Source: Bacteroides sp. CAG:530
Lineage (GTDB): Bacteria > Bacteroidota > Bacteroidia > Bacteroidales > Bacteroidaceae
Length of the DNA stretch: 43,205 nucleotides
Direction: 5' to 3'
NCBI GenBank assembly: GCA_000434735.1
Contig: FR881244.1
Location: 54,051-97,255 of the forward strand
Numbering within the stretch: the stretch's first letter is position 1; each line of letters opens with the position of its first letter. The position numbers and the translations under genes are program-made. Positions 7,584 to 15,916 of the stretch are shown one piece after another. The notes below the pieces were generated by a model. It was not told where the DNA came from and made no database searches. It worked only from the letters and a program-made list of their open reading frames with translations.

Positions 7584-8750
7584 ATGAAAAAGAATTTTTT
7601 ATTGGCAGGAAGTTTCTTGATGGGCTTGCTTATGACATTTACATCATGCAGTGACGATAAGGGTGCTACAGAAGAGAAAGTTGCCGCAGGCGAATCATTC
7701 ACTTGCATCGAACAGATTATCGACGGCTGTTCAGACATCGCTCACGAAGTAGGCGAAAGCAAAATCGGTGACCCGTTGAACCTCTATAACGAAGGAAAGC
7801 AGCACGAAGCTCTTCTGGCTGTAGAATCTTGGTACAGCTTCCACTCTCGCGAAGACTATAGCAACAACATTTATTCTATCCGCAATTCTTATTACGGCAC
7901 ATTAGACGGTACTGTATCTCAGAACTCGTTGGCTGCATTGATTAGTAAGAACAATTCTTCATTGGATACAAGAGTAAGAGAAGCTATCGACGCCGCTGCA
8001 AAAGCTATCTTGAATATTCCTAACCCATTCCGCGATCATATTAACTGCACAGAAGCTAAAACAGCTCAGACTCGTTGCGCTGACCTGGAAGATATTTTGG
8101 GCGAACTTAAAACATACATGGAAGGTACAGCAGCCGTTAACCAGGACGAAGTGCTTGCTCCTATCGTAAACAATTACGTTGATAATGTGATATTGCCTAC
8201 TTACAGAAGTCTGAAAGAACAGAACTCTAAGCTCTATGATTTGGTTTCTACATTCCAGGCAAATCCTACAAATGAAAACTTGAAGGCCGTATCTGATCAG
8301 TGGTTGATAGCACGTGCACCATGGGAAACTAGCGAAGCATTCCTTTTCGGTCCTGTAGACGATCAGGGCTTGGATCCTAACATGGACTCTTGGCCTCTTG
8401 ATGCAGGAGCTATCGCTAACATCTTGAACTCTGGCAACTTTGACAACCTTGACTGGACAGACGATAACACCGACAAAGAAATTGAAGCAAAACAGGGTGT
8501 GCGTGGTTTCCATACACTTGAGTTCCTTACATTCTACAACGGTAAGGCTCGTACTCTCAACGATAAGGCTCAGGGCGAAGGCGACGAATACTTGGTTTAC
8601 AACAGCACTAACGCTAAGAGCTGGGGTAACTACATGAAACAAGTTGCTTATTTGCTGAAGAAAGATGCTTCTAGTCTTTACGACTATTGGACTGTATCTT
8701 ACAAAGGTGGTGACAGTTTTGCCGCACGCTTCAAATCATTCGATTTCTAA
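7584..8750 (+). CDS. Imelysin-family lipoprotein
   Basis: This 388-residue lipoprotein (lipobox MTFTSC, Cys near residue 22) belongs to the imelysin/EfeO-like family, helical-bundle periplasmic proteins linked to iron uptake and once described as peptidases. The family GxHxxE motif is present as GFHTLE, with G308, H310 and E313. LFGPVDDQGLDPNMDSWPLD is also typical. It is followed by a strong hairpin terminator, so much of the transcription should end here and the downstream cytochrome genes would be expressed at a lower or separate level. In Pseudomonas, imelysin genes also sit beside a di-haem oxidoreductase, which matches the next gene here. The substrate is unproven. Confidence 0.88.
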   Translation: MKKNFLLAGSFLMGLLMTFTSCSDDKGATEEKVAAGESFTCIEQIIDGCSDIAHEVGESKIGDPLNLYNEGKQHEALLAVESWYSFHSREDYSNNIYSIRNSYYGTLDGTVSQNSLAALISKNNSSLDTRVREAIDAAAKAILNIPNPFRDHINCTEAKTAQTRCADLEDILGELKTYMEGTAAVNQDEVLAPIVNNYVDNVILPTYRSLKEQNSKLYDLVSTFQANPTNENLKAVSDQWLIARAPWETSEAFLFGPVDDQGLDPNMDSWPLDAGAIANILNSGNFDNLDWTDDNTDKEIEAKQGVRGFHTLEFLTFYNGKARTLNDKAQGEGDEYLVYNSTNAKSWGNYMKQVAYLLKKDASSLYDYWTVSYKGGDSFAARFKSFDF

Positions 8751-8780
8751 ATCGAACGAGAGCTTTTAAGGTAAATATAT

Positions 8781-8813
8781 AAAAGTAAGCTGGAAGAACT
8801 CCGGCTTACTTTT
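8781..8813 (+). terminator. Terminator after the imelysin gene
   Basis: AAAAGTAAGCTGGA and TCCGGCTTACTTTT form a 14-bp stem with one G-U pair and the 5-nt loop AGAAC, ending in a T run. The terminator lies within the same-strand gene series, so it probably sets a lower level for the downstream cytochrome genes or separates the transcripts. Confidence 0.75.
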
Positions 8814-8870
8814 AGGCATGTATAGACGTAATATTCGTGCCGTAAATAAAACAATCCTTAAGAAAAGAGA

Positions 8871-10406
8871 ATGATGATTTGTTCAAACATGAAATATATA
8901 TCTTTAATATGCGCCGCAGCCATACTCGCTTCGTGCGAAAGCGATGACGGGATTGACGTGCAAGACATAAGCATCCCCGGCGGATACGCACTGTCGGCTG
9001 GTACTGCTACTGTCTTCACCAAATCTACCTTCGCTTATGATACTGGTTCCGACTGGCTGAGCGGAACTTACTCCAAACGTTTTGATAAAGGCGATAAGAT
9101 ATACAGCGATGTCAACCTGACAAGCGACACAGGATTAGGTCCGGTTTATGCCGGCTATTCGTGCGGTAGTTGTCATCGTAACTCTGGACGTACCAAGCCT
9201 AGCACATGGGAAGGCGGATCGGGTACTACAGGATTTTCGTCTATGTTGGTTTATATCACCCGTAAGAACGGTTCGTTCTTTCCCGATTACGGACGTGTGC
9301 TACACGACCAAAGTATTGAAGGCGTAAAGCCCGAAGGTAAGCTTAAAGTAACATGGAGCTATGAATCGGGCGAGTTCCCGTTGACTGCCGAAGACCGTGA
9401 AGACGGCATAACCACTCCCGAAAAGTACGAACTTGCATTACCGCATTATCAGGTTACCGAGTGGTATACCGATGGTACTAAGAACTATGGCGAACCGACA
9501 GCAGAGGCGGTGAAGCCCGAAGACCTTAACATCTCAGTGCGCATACCATTGCGTCATGTAGGTATGGGGCAACTCATGTCGCTCGACCCTACAGAGATTG
9601 AGGCATTAGCAGCCAAGAGCAACTATCCTGAGTATGGCATCAGCGGACGATGCAATTACATTACTGAAAGAGGAGTACTGGGATTAGGTATCTCAGGAAA
9701 TAAAGCTCAGCACCAGGACTTGACGGTAGAACTTGGATTCTCAAGCGATATGGGAGCTACGAACAGTCGTTACCCAGAAGAAATATGCGAAGGTCAGAGC
9801 CAGATGCAGGGAGGAAGCATGATGGGACTTTCGTACGATAAGCTTGATGTATCGACCGAAGACATGGAGAATGTAGACCTTTATCTGCAATGCTTGGGTG
9901 TGCCTGCCCGTAGACTTGGCAGCACCGGAAAGGATGTGAAATATGGAAACAAGACTATTAAAGAAAGAGAGTTGGTTTCTATAGGCGAGCAGAATTTCTA
10001 TAAAGCCAAATGTCATCTTTGCCACGTCACCACGCTTCACACTAAGCAGCGCGGATCTACATTGCTTAACGGTACTCATATTCCTTGGCTTGGCGGACAG
10101 ACTATCCATCCTTATTCTGATTTCTTGCTTCACGACATGGGTTCAGAGATTATGGGAAGAGGTCTGAACGACGACTACGTAAGCGGCTTGGCCCGTGGAA
10201 ACGAGTGGCGTACCACTCCGCTTTGGGGTGTAGGACTGCAGGAGAAAGTCAACGGACATACATACTTCTTGCACGACGGACGTGCCCGCAACTTTGTTGA
10301 GGCCATTATGTGGCACGGAGGCGAAGGCGAAGCGTCGAAGAACATCTTCAAGAACATGAGCAAGAAAGACCGTGACGCATTAATCAAGTTTTTACAATCG
10401 TTATAA
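8871..10406 (+). CDS. Di-haem oxidoreductase (DHOR/cytochrome c peroxidase-like) lipoprotein
   Basis: The 511-residue protein carries a lipoprotein signal (lipobox ILASC, Cys at residue 22) and two c-type haem sites: CGSCH at residues 98-102 and CHLCH near 381-385. The C-terminal segment FLHDGRARNFVEAIMWHGGE is a signature of the DHOR family related to di-haem cytochrome c peroxidases. It should be a periplasmic, membrane-anchored redox enzyme; the substrate is not known. I keep the first ATG because AAGAAAAGAGA precedes it. The ATG at 8889 (MKYISLICAA) would give a more compact signal peptide. It lies 12 nt before the next porin gene in a tight operon and needs the CcsBA system encoded downstream for haem attachment. 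Confidence 0.88.
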   Translation: MMICSNMKYISLICAAAILASCESDDGIDVQDISIPGGYALSAGTATVFTKSTFAYDTGSDWLSGTYSKRFDKGDKIYSDVNLTSDTGLGPVYAGYSCGSCHRNSGRTKPSTWEGGSGTTGFSSMLVYITRKNGSFFPDYGRVLHDQSIEGVKPEGKLKVTWSYESGEFPLTAEDREDGITTPEKYELALPHYQVTEWYTDGTKNYGEPTAEAVKPEDLNISVRIPLRHVGMGQLMSLDPTEIEALAAKSNYPEYGISGRCNYITERGVLGLGISGNKAQHQDLTVELGFSSDMGATNSRYPEEICEGQSQMQGGSMMGLSYDKLDVSTEDMENVDLYLQCLGVPARRLGSTGKDVKYGNKTIKERELVSIGEQNFYKAKCHLCHVTTLHTKQRGSTLLNGTHIPWLGGQTIHPYSDFLLHDMGSEIMGRGLNDDYVSGLARGNEWRTTPLWGVGLQEKVNGHTYFLHDGRARNFVEAIMWHGGEGEASKNIFKNMSKKDRDALIKFLQSL

Positions 10407-10418
10407 CTACAGAATAGC

Positions 10419-11630
10419 ATGAAAAAAATTATAGCATTGGCCGCACTTGCCACTTTACCTCTTGGCATGATGGCCCAGCACGAAGAAGACAGTGAAAATG
10501 GGGTAGTGTCATTAGCCGGACGCGAAGGTTTTACTATCCAGAGCAAGAAGGGCGATTTCGTATTCAAACCGTATATGTTGGTGCAGACCAGCGGCAACTT
10601 TAACTGGTATGATGACGAGGGCCTCGATAAAGCTTATAATCAAGACAATATCGCCAACTCTGGCTTCGGAATTCCGTATGCCGTACTCGGATTCACCGGA
10701 AAAGCTTTCGATAAGGTTTCGTTCAACCTCTCAATCAATGCGGCGAAGAGCGGTGGGCAGTTGTTGCAGCAGGCGTGGTTCGACGTTAAGTTTAAAGAAG
10801 CAGCTCAGCTGCGTGTGGGTAAGTTTAAAACTCCTTTCTCTCATGCTTACCTCACTACACTTGGCGAGACATTGTTTCCGCAGTTGCCTACATCGCTTAC
10901 CACGGCAGTCATTATGCCTTATACGCTTAACGCCGTTACGCCTAACATCGGTACAGGTTTCGATTTGGGTGTAGAACTTCACGGATTGGTGAAAGATAAA
11001 TTCGGTTACGAAATAGGTTTGTTCAACGGAACCGGAGCTGCTGTAAACACAGCGTCTAAAACCATGAGCGACGATTGGCACATCCCCTCACTGCTTTATG
11101 CCGGACGCTTTACATACATGCCTTACGGTGTGATGCCTTCTACTCAAGGAAATCCTAATCGTCTTGATGAAAAGAAGATGTTGATTGGTGTATCTGGCTC
11201 TATCAATGTAGAGAGCGAGAACGAAAGTACCAACGATACCCGTGTAGGTTTTGAATGGGCGCTTTTATATCATAAATGGTATTTCGCAGCCGAGGCTTAC
11301 TGGATGAACGTAGGTTTCACCAAGCGTCAGAAGATAAACGAACACTATAACTATGTAGGCGGATACATTCAGGGTGGTTATTTTGTAGCACCTCGCGTAC
11401 AGTTGGCTGCACGTTATGACATCATGAATCGTAACAGCACCACTAAAGACGGATTGCTTAACATGCCGGCTGTAGGTGTGAACTATTTCTTCAAGGGATG
11501 TAACCTCAAGTTGCAGGCTATGTATCAGTACACCGGACGTACCGGACACGCTAACCAGCTAGATCGTGACAACGACAATCTCGGATTGGCTACCCACTCG
11601 GCTACCGTTCAGTTGCAATACGCATTCTAA
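10419..11630 (+). CDS. Phosphate-selective porin-like outer-membrane barrel
   Basis: The 403-residue protein has an SPI signal (MKKIIALAALATLPLGMMAQ) and beta-barrel strands typical of the OprO/OprP-like porin family: FVFKPYMLVQTSGNFNWYDD at the start, AQLRVGKFKTPFSHAYLTT, and terminal ATVQLQYAF with a C-terminal Phe. It sits 12 nt after the di-haem oxidoreductase gene and directly before a haem lipoprotein. This places an outer-membrane channel inside a cytochrome operon and suggests supply of a solute or metal to the periplasmic enzyme. It is a different protein from the porin at 6143, and its barrel is shorter by about 65 residues. The transported substrate cannot be read from sequence. 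Confidence 0.8.
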   Translation: MKKIIALAALATLPLGMMAQHEEDSENGVVSLAGREGFTIQSKKGDFVFKPYMLVQTSGNFNWYDDEGLDKAYNQDNIANSGFGIPYAVLGFTGKAFDKVSFNLSINAAKSGGQLLQQAWFDVKFKEAAQLRVGKFKTPFSHAYLTTLGETLFPQLPTSLTTAVIMPYTLNAVTPNIGTGFDLGVELHGLVKDKFGYEIGLFNGTGAAVNTASKTMSDDWHIPSLLYAGRFTYMPYGVMPSTQGNPNRLDEKKMLIGVSGSINVESENESTNDTRVGFEWALLYHKWYFAAEAYWMNVGFTKRQKINEHYNYVGGYIQGGYFVAPRVQLAARYDIMNRNSTTKDGLLNMPAVGVNYFFKGCNLKLQAMYQYTGRTGHANQLDRDNDNLGLATHSATVQLQYAF

Positions 11631-11657
11631 GTCATGTATTTTTCAAACAGTCTTGTT

Positions 11658-12377
11658 ATGAAGAAAATGAAAACAAGTCTTTCAGTATGCTTATGTCTGG
11701 GGGCGCTTCTCGCTTCGTGCGATGAAGGACGTATATACGAGGAAGAACTCGTTATCCCTCAAGATGGTCTCACCGTAAACCTTACGGCTTCTGTAGAAGG
11801 TATAAGCACATGGCCAAGCGGCTATGAGTTGGCTTTGGCGGGACTTACGTCAGACGATGCGGTGAGCATTTATAAGGTTATCGATGCAGACGGCGATTTA
11901 TCGCTCGATATGTCGGGCATTACCGATGATATAGAGAAGGTGCAGTTGTGCATTATGGATAGGGCTTCAAGAAAGAGCGTAGTGGCGTATAAGGAAATCG
12001 ATAAAAACGATTTTAAAACCGAGAACAATGTCATAAAGATGGATGCCGGACAGGTGAACGTAGCTATGTACAACACCATACAAACCTACATCTTCAATGA
12101 TAAATGCATTTCGTGTCACGGCTCGCAGGGCAGTGCTCCGCGCGGATTGTTCCTTACCTCGGGTAAGAGCTACGGCTGTTTGGTTAATGTAGCCTCTAAG
12201 TCGAACCCCGATTATTTGCTGGTTAAGCCGAACAATGCCACAAGTAGTTTCCTTCCGCTTATACTTAGTGAGAACGGACACTTGGGGCACGATCATGTAG
12301 ACATTCTTGATGCACGAAAAAGTTCCTCGCTGGTAGCTTTGATAAGAAGTTGGATAAGCAACGGAGCGAAGGAATAG
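11658..12377 (+). CDS. Mono-haem c-type lipoprotein
   Basis: The 239-residue product begins MKKMKTSLSVCLCLGALLAS with a lipobox LLASC, so it is an exported lipoprotein. One haem c site, CISCH, is at residues 150-154, followed by a C-terminal part resembling the haem-binding segments found in Planctomycete/Bacteroidetes lipoproteins (NDKCISCHGSQGSAPRGLFL). The first 145 residues look like a beta-rich domain of unknown function. I chose the ATG at 11658 because it places the signal peptide correctly; another ATG eight codons upstream is in frame. It is tightly packed in the operon with the di-haem oxidoreductase and may pass electrons to or from it. That link is inference from position. Confidence 0.75.
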   Translation: MKKMKTSLSVCLCLGALLASCDEGRIYEEELVIPQDGLTVNLTASVEGISTWPSGYELALAGLTSDDAVSIYKVIDADGDLSLDMSGITDDIEKVQLCIMDRASRKSVVAYKEIDKNDFKTENNVIKMDAGQVNVAMYNTIQTYIFNDKCISCHGSQGSAPRGLFLTSGKSYGCLVNVASKSNPDYLLVKPNNATSSFLPLILSENGHLGHDHVDILDARKSSSLVALIRSWISNGAKE

Positions 12378-12398
12378 ATACTAAAACTATAAGATTTT

Positions 12399-13556
12399 AT
12401 GAGCAACAAACAACAAAGAATAACGAAACAATTGGAAAACTCTTTCGTTGAGATTTCTAAATTTGAAGTAGAGGGTGGAGTGACCGAATACCACGTCATG
12501 GTTCATGCTACCCGTCCGGAACAGACTTACCAAGAGCAGCAAGACGCTGTGCTGAATACTTATTATAACCTGCTTGAGGAGGAGTTGAAAGGCGGCATAG
12601 CTGTATTCAAACGCTATTTTCTGAGCGATGCTGCAAATCAGGTAGACACACTGCTTGCCGCAGTGCCCGAAAGCTCTACCTGCGGATGCTCGGTTATACA
12701 GCAGGCTCCGCTTAACGGAACCAAGATTGCCTTGTGGGTGTATCTGCAGACCGGAATGGATCCTGCCACGCTGAGTAGCGGACTATTCGAGGCGAGTCAT
12801 AACGGCTATCGTCATCTGTGGGGAGGAAGCGCATATAATCATGCGCAGACATCCGAATACCAAACCCGACTTCTGCTGAAGGATTACATCATGCAGCTGA
12901 TAGAAAGCGGCGGACATCTTGCTACCAACTGCATCCGTACTTGGTTTTTCGTGCAGAACGTAGATGTAAATTATGCCGGAGTGGTGAAGGCTCGTAATGA
13001 GGTCTTTATGACTCAGAACCTGACGGAGAAGACACATTATATATCTAGTACCGGAATAGGTGGACGCAACGCCGACCCATCGGTATTGGTGCAACTTGAT
13101 ACTTATGCCGTGGTAGGAATTAAGCCTGAGCAGATGCACTTTCTTTATGCACCTACTCATCTTAACCCTACATACGAATATGGTGTAAGTTTTGAGCGCG
13201 GCACTTACGTAGACTATGGCGACCGTCGTCAGGTATTCATCTCGGGTACTGCCAGCATCGACAATAAGGGTAATGTGCTCTATCCGGGCGATATACGTAA
13301 GCAGACTCAGCGCATGTGGGAGAATGTTGAGGCATTGCTGAGCGAAGCGGAAATGGATTTCGGCGACATCGGTCAGATGATAGTATATCTGCGTGATACT
13401 GCCGACTATGCCGTGGTGAAGGAAATGTTCGACGCCCGTTTCCCCGATACTCCAAAGGTAATAGTTTCGGCTCCGGTTTGCCGTCCGGGATGGCTCATAG
13501 AAATGGAGTGCATGGGAACTAAAGAGATTATAAATCCTGAATTCAATAATTTCTAA
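12399..13556 (+). CDS. Long Rid-family (YjgF/YER057c/UK114-like) protein
   Basis: This 385-residue cytosolic-looking protein has no signal peptide. Its last about 130 residues match the Rid/YjgF fold (for example VFISGTASIDNKGNVLYPGD and MIVYLRDTADYAVVKEMFDA), and the first about 240 residues resemble the extended N-terminal region of chorismatase-type Rid relatives. Short RidA proteins deaminate reactive enamine/imine intermediates. The long forms are less defined, and function is unknown here. It ends the cytochrome operon, 21 nt after the haem lipoprotein, which is odd for a cytoplasmic enzyme. A terminator-like inverted repeat begins about 10 nt after its stop. Confidence 0.75.
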   Translation: MSNKQQRITKQLENSFVEISKFEVEGGVTEYHVMVHATRPEQTYQEQQDAVLNTYYNLLEEELKGGIAVFKRYFLSDAANQVDTLLAAVPESSTCGCSVIQQAPLNGTKIALWVYLQTGMDPATLSSGLFEASHNGYRHLWGGSAYNHAQTSEYQTRLLLKDYIMQLIESGGHLATNCIRTWFFVQNVDVNYAGVVKARNEVFMTQNLTEKTHYISSTGIGGRNADPSVLVQLDTYAVVGIKPEQMHFLYAPTHLNPTYEYGVSFERGTYVDYGDRRQVFISGTASIDNKGNVLYPGDIRKQTQRMWENVEALLSEAEMDFGDIGQMIVYLRDTADYAVVKEMFDARFPDTPKVIVSAPVCRPGWLIEMECMGTKEIINPEFNNF

Positions 13557-13567
13557 ACATACATATT

Positions 13568-13608
13568 ATATCATGAAGGTGTATCAACACACCCTTTGAT
13601 GATATAGT
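13568..13608. repeat. Imperfect hairpin with GGTGTATC motif
   Basis: TATATCAT and ATGATATA form the outer arms, and AAGGTGT with ACACACCCTT forms the inner arms around ATCA. There is no T tract, so it is a weak terminator at best. It shares the GGTGTATC/GATACACC core with hairpins at 27765-27829 and 41442-41532. Confidence 0.5.
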
Positions 13609-13640
13609 ATGGAGAAGATTGATTAGCTGCGAAGAAAAAG

Positions 13641-13656
13641 TATGCCAGTTGGCATA
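13641..13656. promoter_or_regulatory. Perfect 7-bp-arm palindrome upstream of ccsBA
   Basis: TATGCCA and TGGCATA face each other with a 2-bp spacer. The compact perfect symmetry suggests a site for a dimeric regulator, and it directly precedes the 21-bp repeat array in front of ccsBA. The binding protein is unknown. Confidence 0.5.
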
Positions 13657-13667
13657 AAAACTCTATA

Positions 13668-13751
13668 CTTAGCTTAAGAATATATAAACCTAGGTTAAGT
13701 ATATATATTCTTAGGATTAGTTTTTATATACTTAGGTTAAGTATAGAGATT
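13668..13751. repeat. Four direct repeats with exact 21-bp period upstream of ccsBA
   Basis: The 11-bp core CTTAGGTTAAG or a close variant starts at 13668 (CTTAGCTTAAG), 13689 (CCTAGGTTAAG), 13710 (CTTAGGATTAG) and 13731 (CTTAGGTTAAG). The units are exactly 21 bp apart and separated by AT-rich linkers such as TATATATATT. A 21-bp period places all copies on the same face of the helix. This looks like a cooperative operator for ccsBA; an iteron-like function is less likely. Confidence 0.7.
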
Positions 13752-13795
13752 TCTACAAGAAACAGTGAAGTTTTATTCGCGAGCTTATTACGATA

Positions 13796-15832
13796 ATGAA
13801 GAAATTTCTAATTCTTATATATGTAGTACTGACGGGGGTGTTGATGGCTGCCACATTCATCGAGCACTCTCGTGGCACTGCTTTCGTTGAAAGATACATC
13901 TACCACTCTGTGTGGTTTTGTTGTTTATGGGGAATATTGGCTTGCTTTGTAGTGGTAGCAATGGCAAGATTCAATTGGCTTAAACGCCTCCCCGTAGTGT
14001 TGCTTCATAGCTCCTTCCTGATTATTTTAGGGGGAGCTATGCTCACGTTTCTGTTTGGCGAAAAGGGGTATATCCATTTAAAGAAGGGGGTTGAAGTGAC
14101 AACATTCGTCCGTGAGTCGGACAAGCATGAGGTTTCGCTTCCTTTCGCTCTTTGTCTGGATAGTTTCAATATCAAGTATTATCCTGGCACGGAAGCTCCG
14201 TCTGATTATGTTAGTGCGGTGACGTATGTGCTGCACGGACATTCGGTATCTGCCAATATCTCCATGAACCGTGTACTTTCTGTAGATGGCTATCGCTTGT
14301 ATCAGTCGTCGTACGATGATGATGGTTCGGGCAGTTGGCTTAGCGTTAACTATGACCCTATGGGTATAGGAGTGGCTTACACCGGATATGTACTATTGGC
14401 TTTGGCATCTATCGGGCTGCTTATCAGTAAGCGAGAGTCGTTCTGCCGACTGCTACAGAACCCGTTGCTACGCAAAGGAGGACTTCTGCTTATGCTGCTG
14501 TTAGTATTTGGAGTATCTGCCCATGCCGAGCTAAGGGCGATATCGCTTGAAGAGGCGAACACTCTATGCGCCAAGCAGGTGATTTACCAAGACCGCATAG
14601 TGCCGCTCAACACGCTGGCTCGTGATTTCGTTTTGAAGCTTACCGGCAAAGACGCTTATCGTGGACTATCGCCAGAGCAAGTGCTTGCTTCTTGGTTAGT
14701 GTATACCGAAGATTGGGCACGCGAGCCTATGATTTATGTTAAGAACGGTGCCTTGCGCCAGATGCTTAATCACCCTCGTGGCAAATACATCGCGCTTAAT
14801 GAGTTGTTCGATGGCGACAAGTATAAGTTGCAGTCGATGCTGAGTGGGGAAGTGTGTAAGAACGACTCTAAGTTGAAGAACGCCATTTTGGAACTCGATG
14901 AAAAGGTAGGGCTTATTCTGATGCTTCGTGAGGGTACGCTTATCAAGCCTTTGCCTGAAGATGGCAGTGTTACTCCACTTTCAGGAACTGCGATAAAGGC
15001 GGAATTGCTGTACAATAAGATTCCTTTCTCTAAGTTGCTCTTCATGATAAACCTTACATTGGGAATCTTGTCGTTCGGTGGACTTCTTTATCTTGGGTTG
15101 AGGCGTGAAGACGCTCCCATAAGCAATGCGGTGAGAGTGATAAAATGCGGTTTCGTATGGCTGCTTTTCGCTTCCTGCCTGTTTCACTGGATAGGATACG
15201 CCTTGCGTTGGTATATCGGAGGGCGAATGCCATTGGGTAACGGCTATGAAACGATGCTCTTTCTTGCCGGATGCGTGTTGGCATTGTCGTGCTGGCTTCA
15301 GCGACGTTTCCTGTTTGTGCTTCCTTTCGGATTTTTGCTGTCGGGCTTTACGCTGCTGGTAGCTTATCTGGGAGAAATCAATCCACAGATAACTCCATTG
15401 ATGCCCGTGTTGTTATCGCCTTGGCTCAGTATCCATGTGTCGCTTATTATGATAGCTTATGCTCTATATGCTTATATCTTTCTAAACGGCATACTTGCGT
15501 TGTGCTTGCGGCATAGACCAGAACAGGTAGAGCGACTCATGCTGTTCAGTAAGCTGATGTCGTATCCCGCCACGTTGTTTCTTGGTGTAGGCATCTTTAT
15601 AGGTTCAGTATGGGCAAATGTGTCGTGGGGCAATTATTGGTCGTGGGATTCGAAAGAGGTGTGGGCACTCATCACCTTTATGATATACGGTGTTGCTTTT
15701 CACGGAACTTCGTTGCCGTGGATGCGTAAGCCTATACATTACCATATATATATGGTGTTAGCTTTCCTATCGGTCTTGATGACTTATGTAGGTGTAAATT
15801 ACTTCCTTACGGGTATGCATAGCTATGCGTGA
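13796..15832 (+). CDS. ccsBA: Cytochrome c biogenesis protein CcsBA (ResB-CcsA fusion)
   Basis: The 678-residue membrane protein fuses a ResB/CcsB-like N-terminal part (four early membrane segments and a periplasmic region, about 1-230) to a CcsA-like part (about 400-678). In System II cytochrome c maturation it carries haem across the membrane and attaches it to CxxCH motifs of apocytochromes. The haem-handling WWD motif is visible as WGNYWSWD at residues 611-618, with several conserved membrane His residues around it. The substrates are probably the di-haem oxidoreductase and the mono-haem lipoprotein encoded just upstream. The 239-bp upstream region holds a palindrome and the 21-bp repeat array, so the gene is likely separately regulated from the cytochrome operon. 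Confidence 0.92.
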   Translation: MKKFLILIYVVLTGVLMAATFIEHSRGTAFVERYIYHSVWFCCLWGILACFVVVAMARFNWLKRLPVVLLHSSFLIILGGAMLTFLFGEKGYIHLKKGVEVTTFVRESDKHEVSLPFALCLDSFNIKYYPGTEAPSDYVSAVTYVLHGHSVSANISMNRVLSVDGYRLYQSSYDDDGSGSWLSVNYDPMGIGVAYTGYVLLALASIGLLISKRESFCRLLQNPLLRKGGLLLMLLLVFGVSAHAELRAISLEEANTLCAKQVIYQDRIVPLNTLARDFVLKLTGKDAYRGLSPEQVLASWLVYTEDWAREPMIYVKNGALRQMLNHPRGKYIALNELFDGDKYKLQSMLSGEVCKNDSKLKNAILELDEKVGLILMLREGTLIKPLPEDGSVTPLSGTAIKAELLYNKIPFSKLLFMINLTLGILSFGGLLYLGLRREDAPISNAVRVIKCGFVWLLFASCLFHWIGYALRWYIGGRMPLGNGYETMLFLAGCVLALSCWLQRRFLFVLPFGFLLSGFTLLVAYLGEINPQITPLMPVLLSPWLSIHVSLIMIAYALYAYIFLNGILALCLRHRPEQVERLMLFSKLMSYPATLFLGVGIFIGSVWANVSWGNYWSWDSKEVWALITFMIYGVAFHGTSLPWMRKPIHYHIYMVLAFLSVLMTYVGVNYFLTGMHSYA

Positions 15833-15844
15833 TGCGCAAAATTA

Positions 15845-15890
15845 AAAGGCGTAAAGAGAATCCGGATAAACGAATCCTCTTTACGCCTTT
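15845..15890. terminator. Bidirectional terminator between ccsBA and purT
   Basis: AAAGGCGTAAAGAG and CTCTTTACGCCTTT form a perfect 14-bp stem. A-rich and T-rich flanks on both sides let it end both convergent genes, ccsBA (plus) and purT (minus). Confidence 0.85.
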
Positions 15891-15916
15891 AATATATTAG
15901 TAATAAAGATATGTCT

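Noticed and set aside
7959..8642. 227-residue open frame antisense to the imelysin gene
   Set aside because: It is a shadow of biased codon use in the imelysin gene, with Cys/Val-rich noise and no motif.
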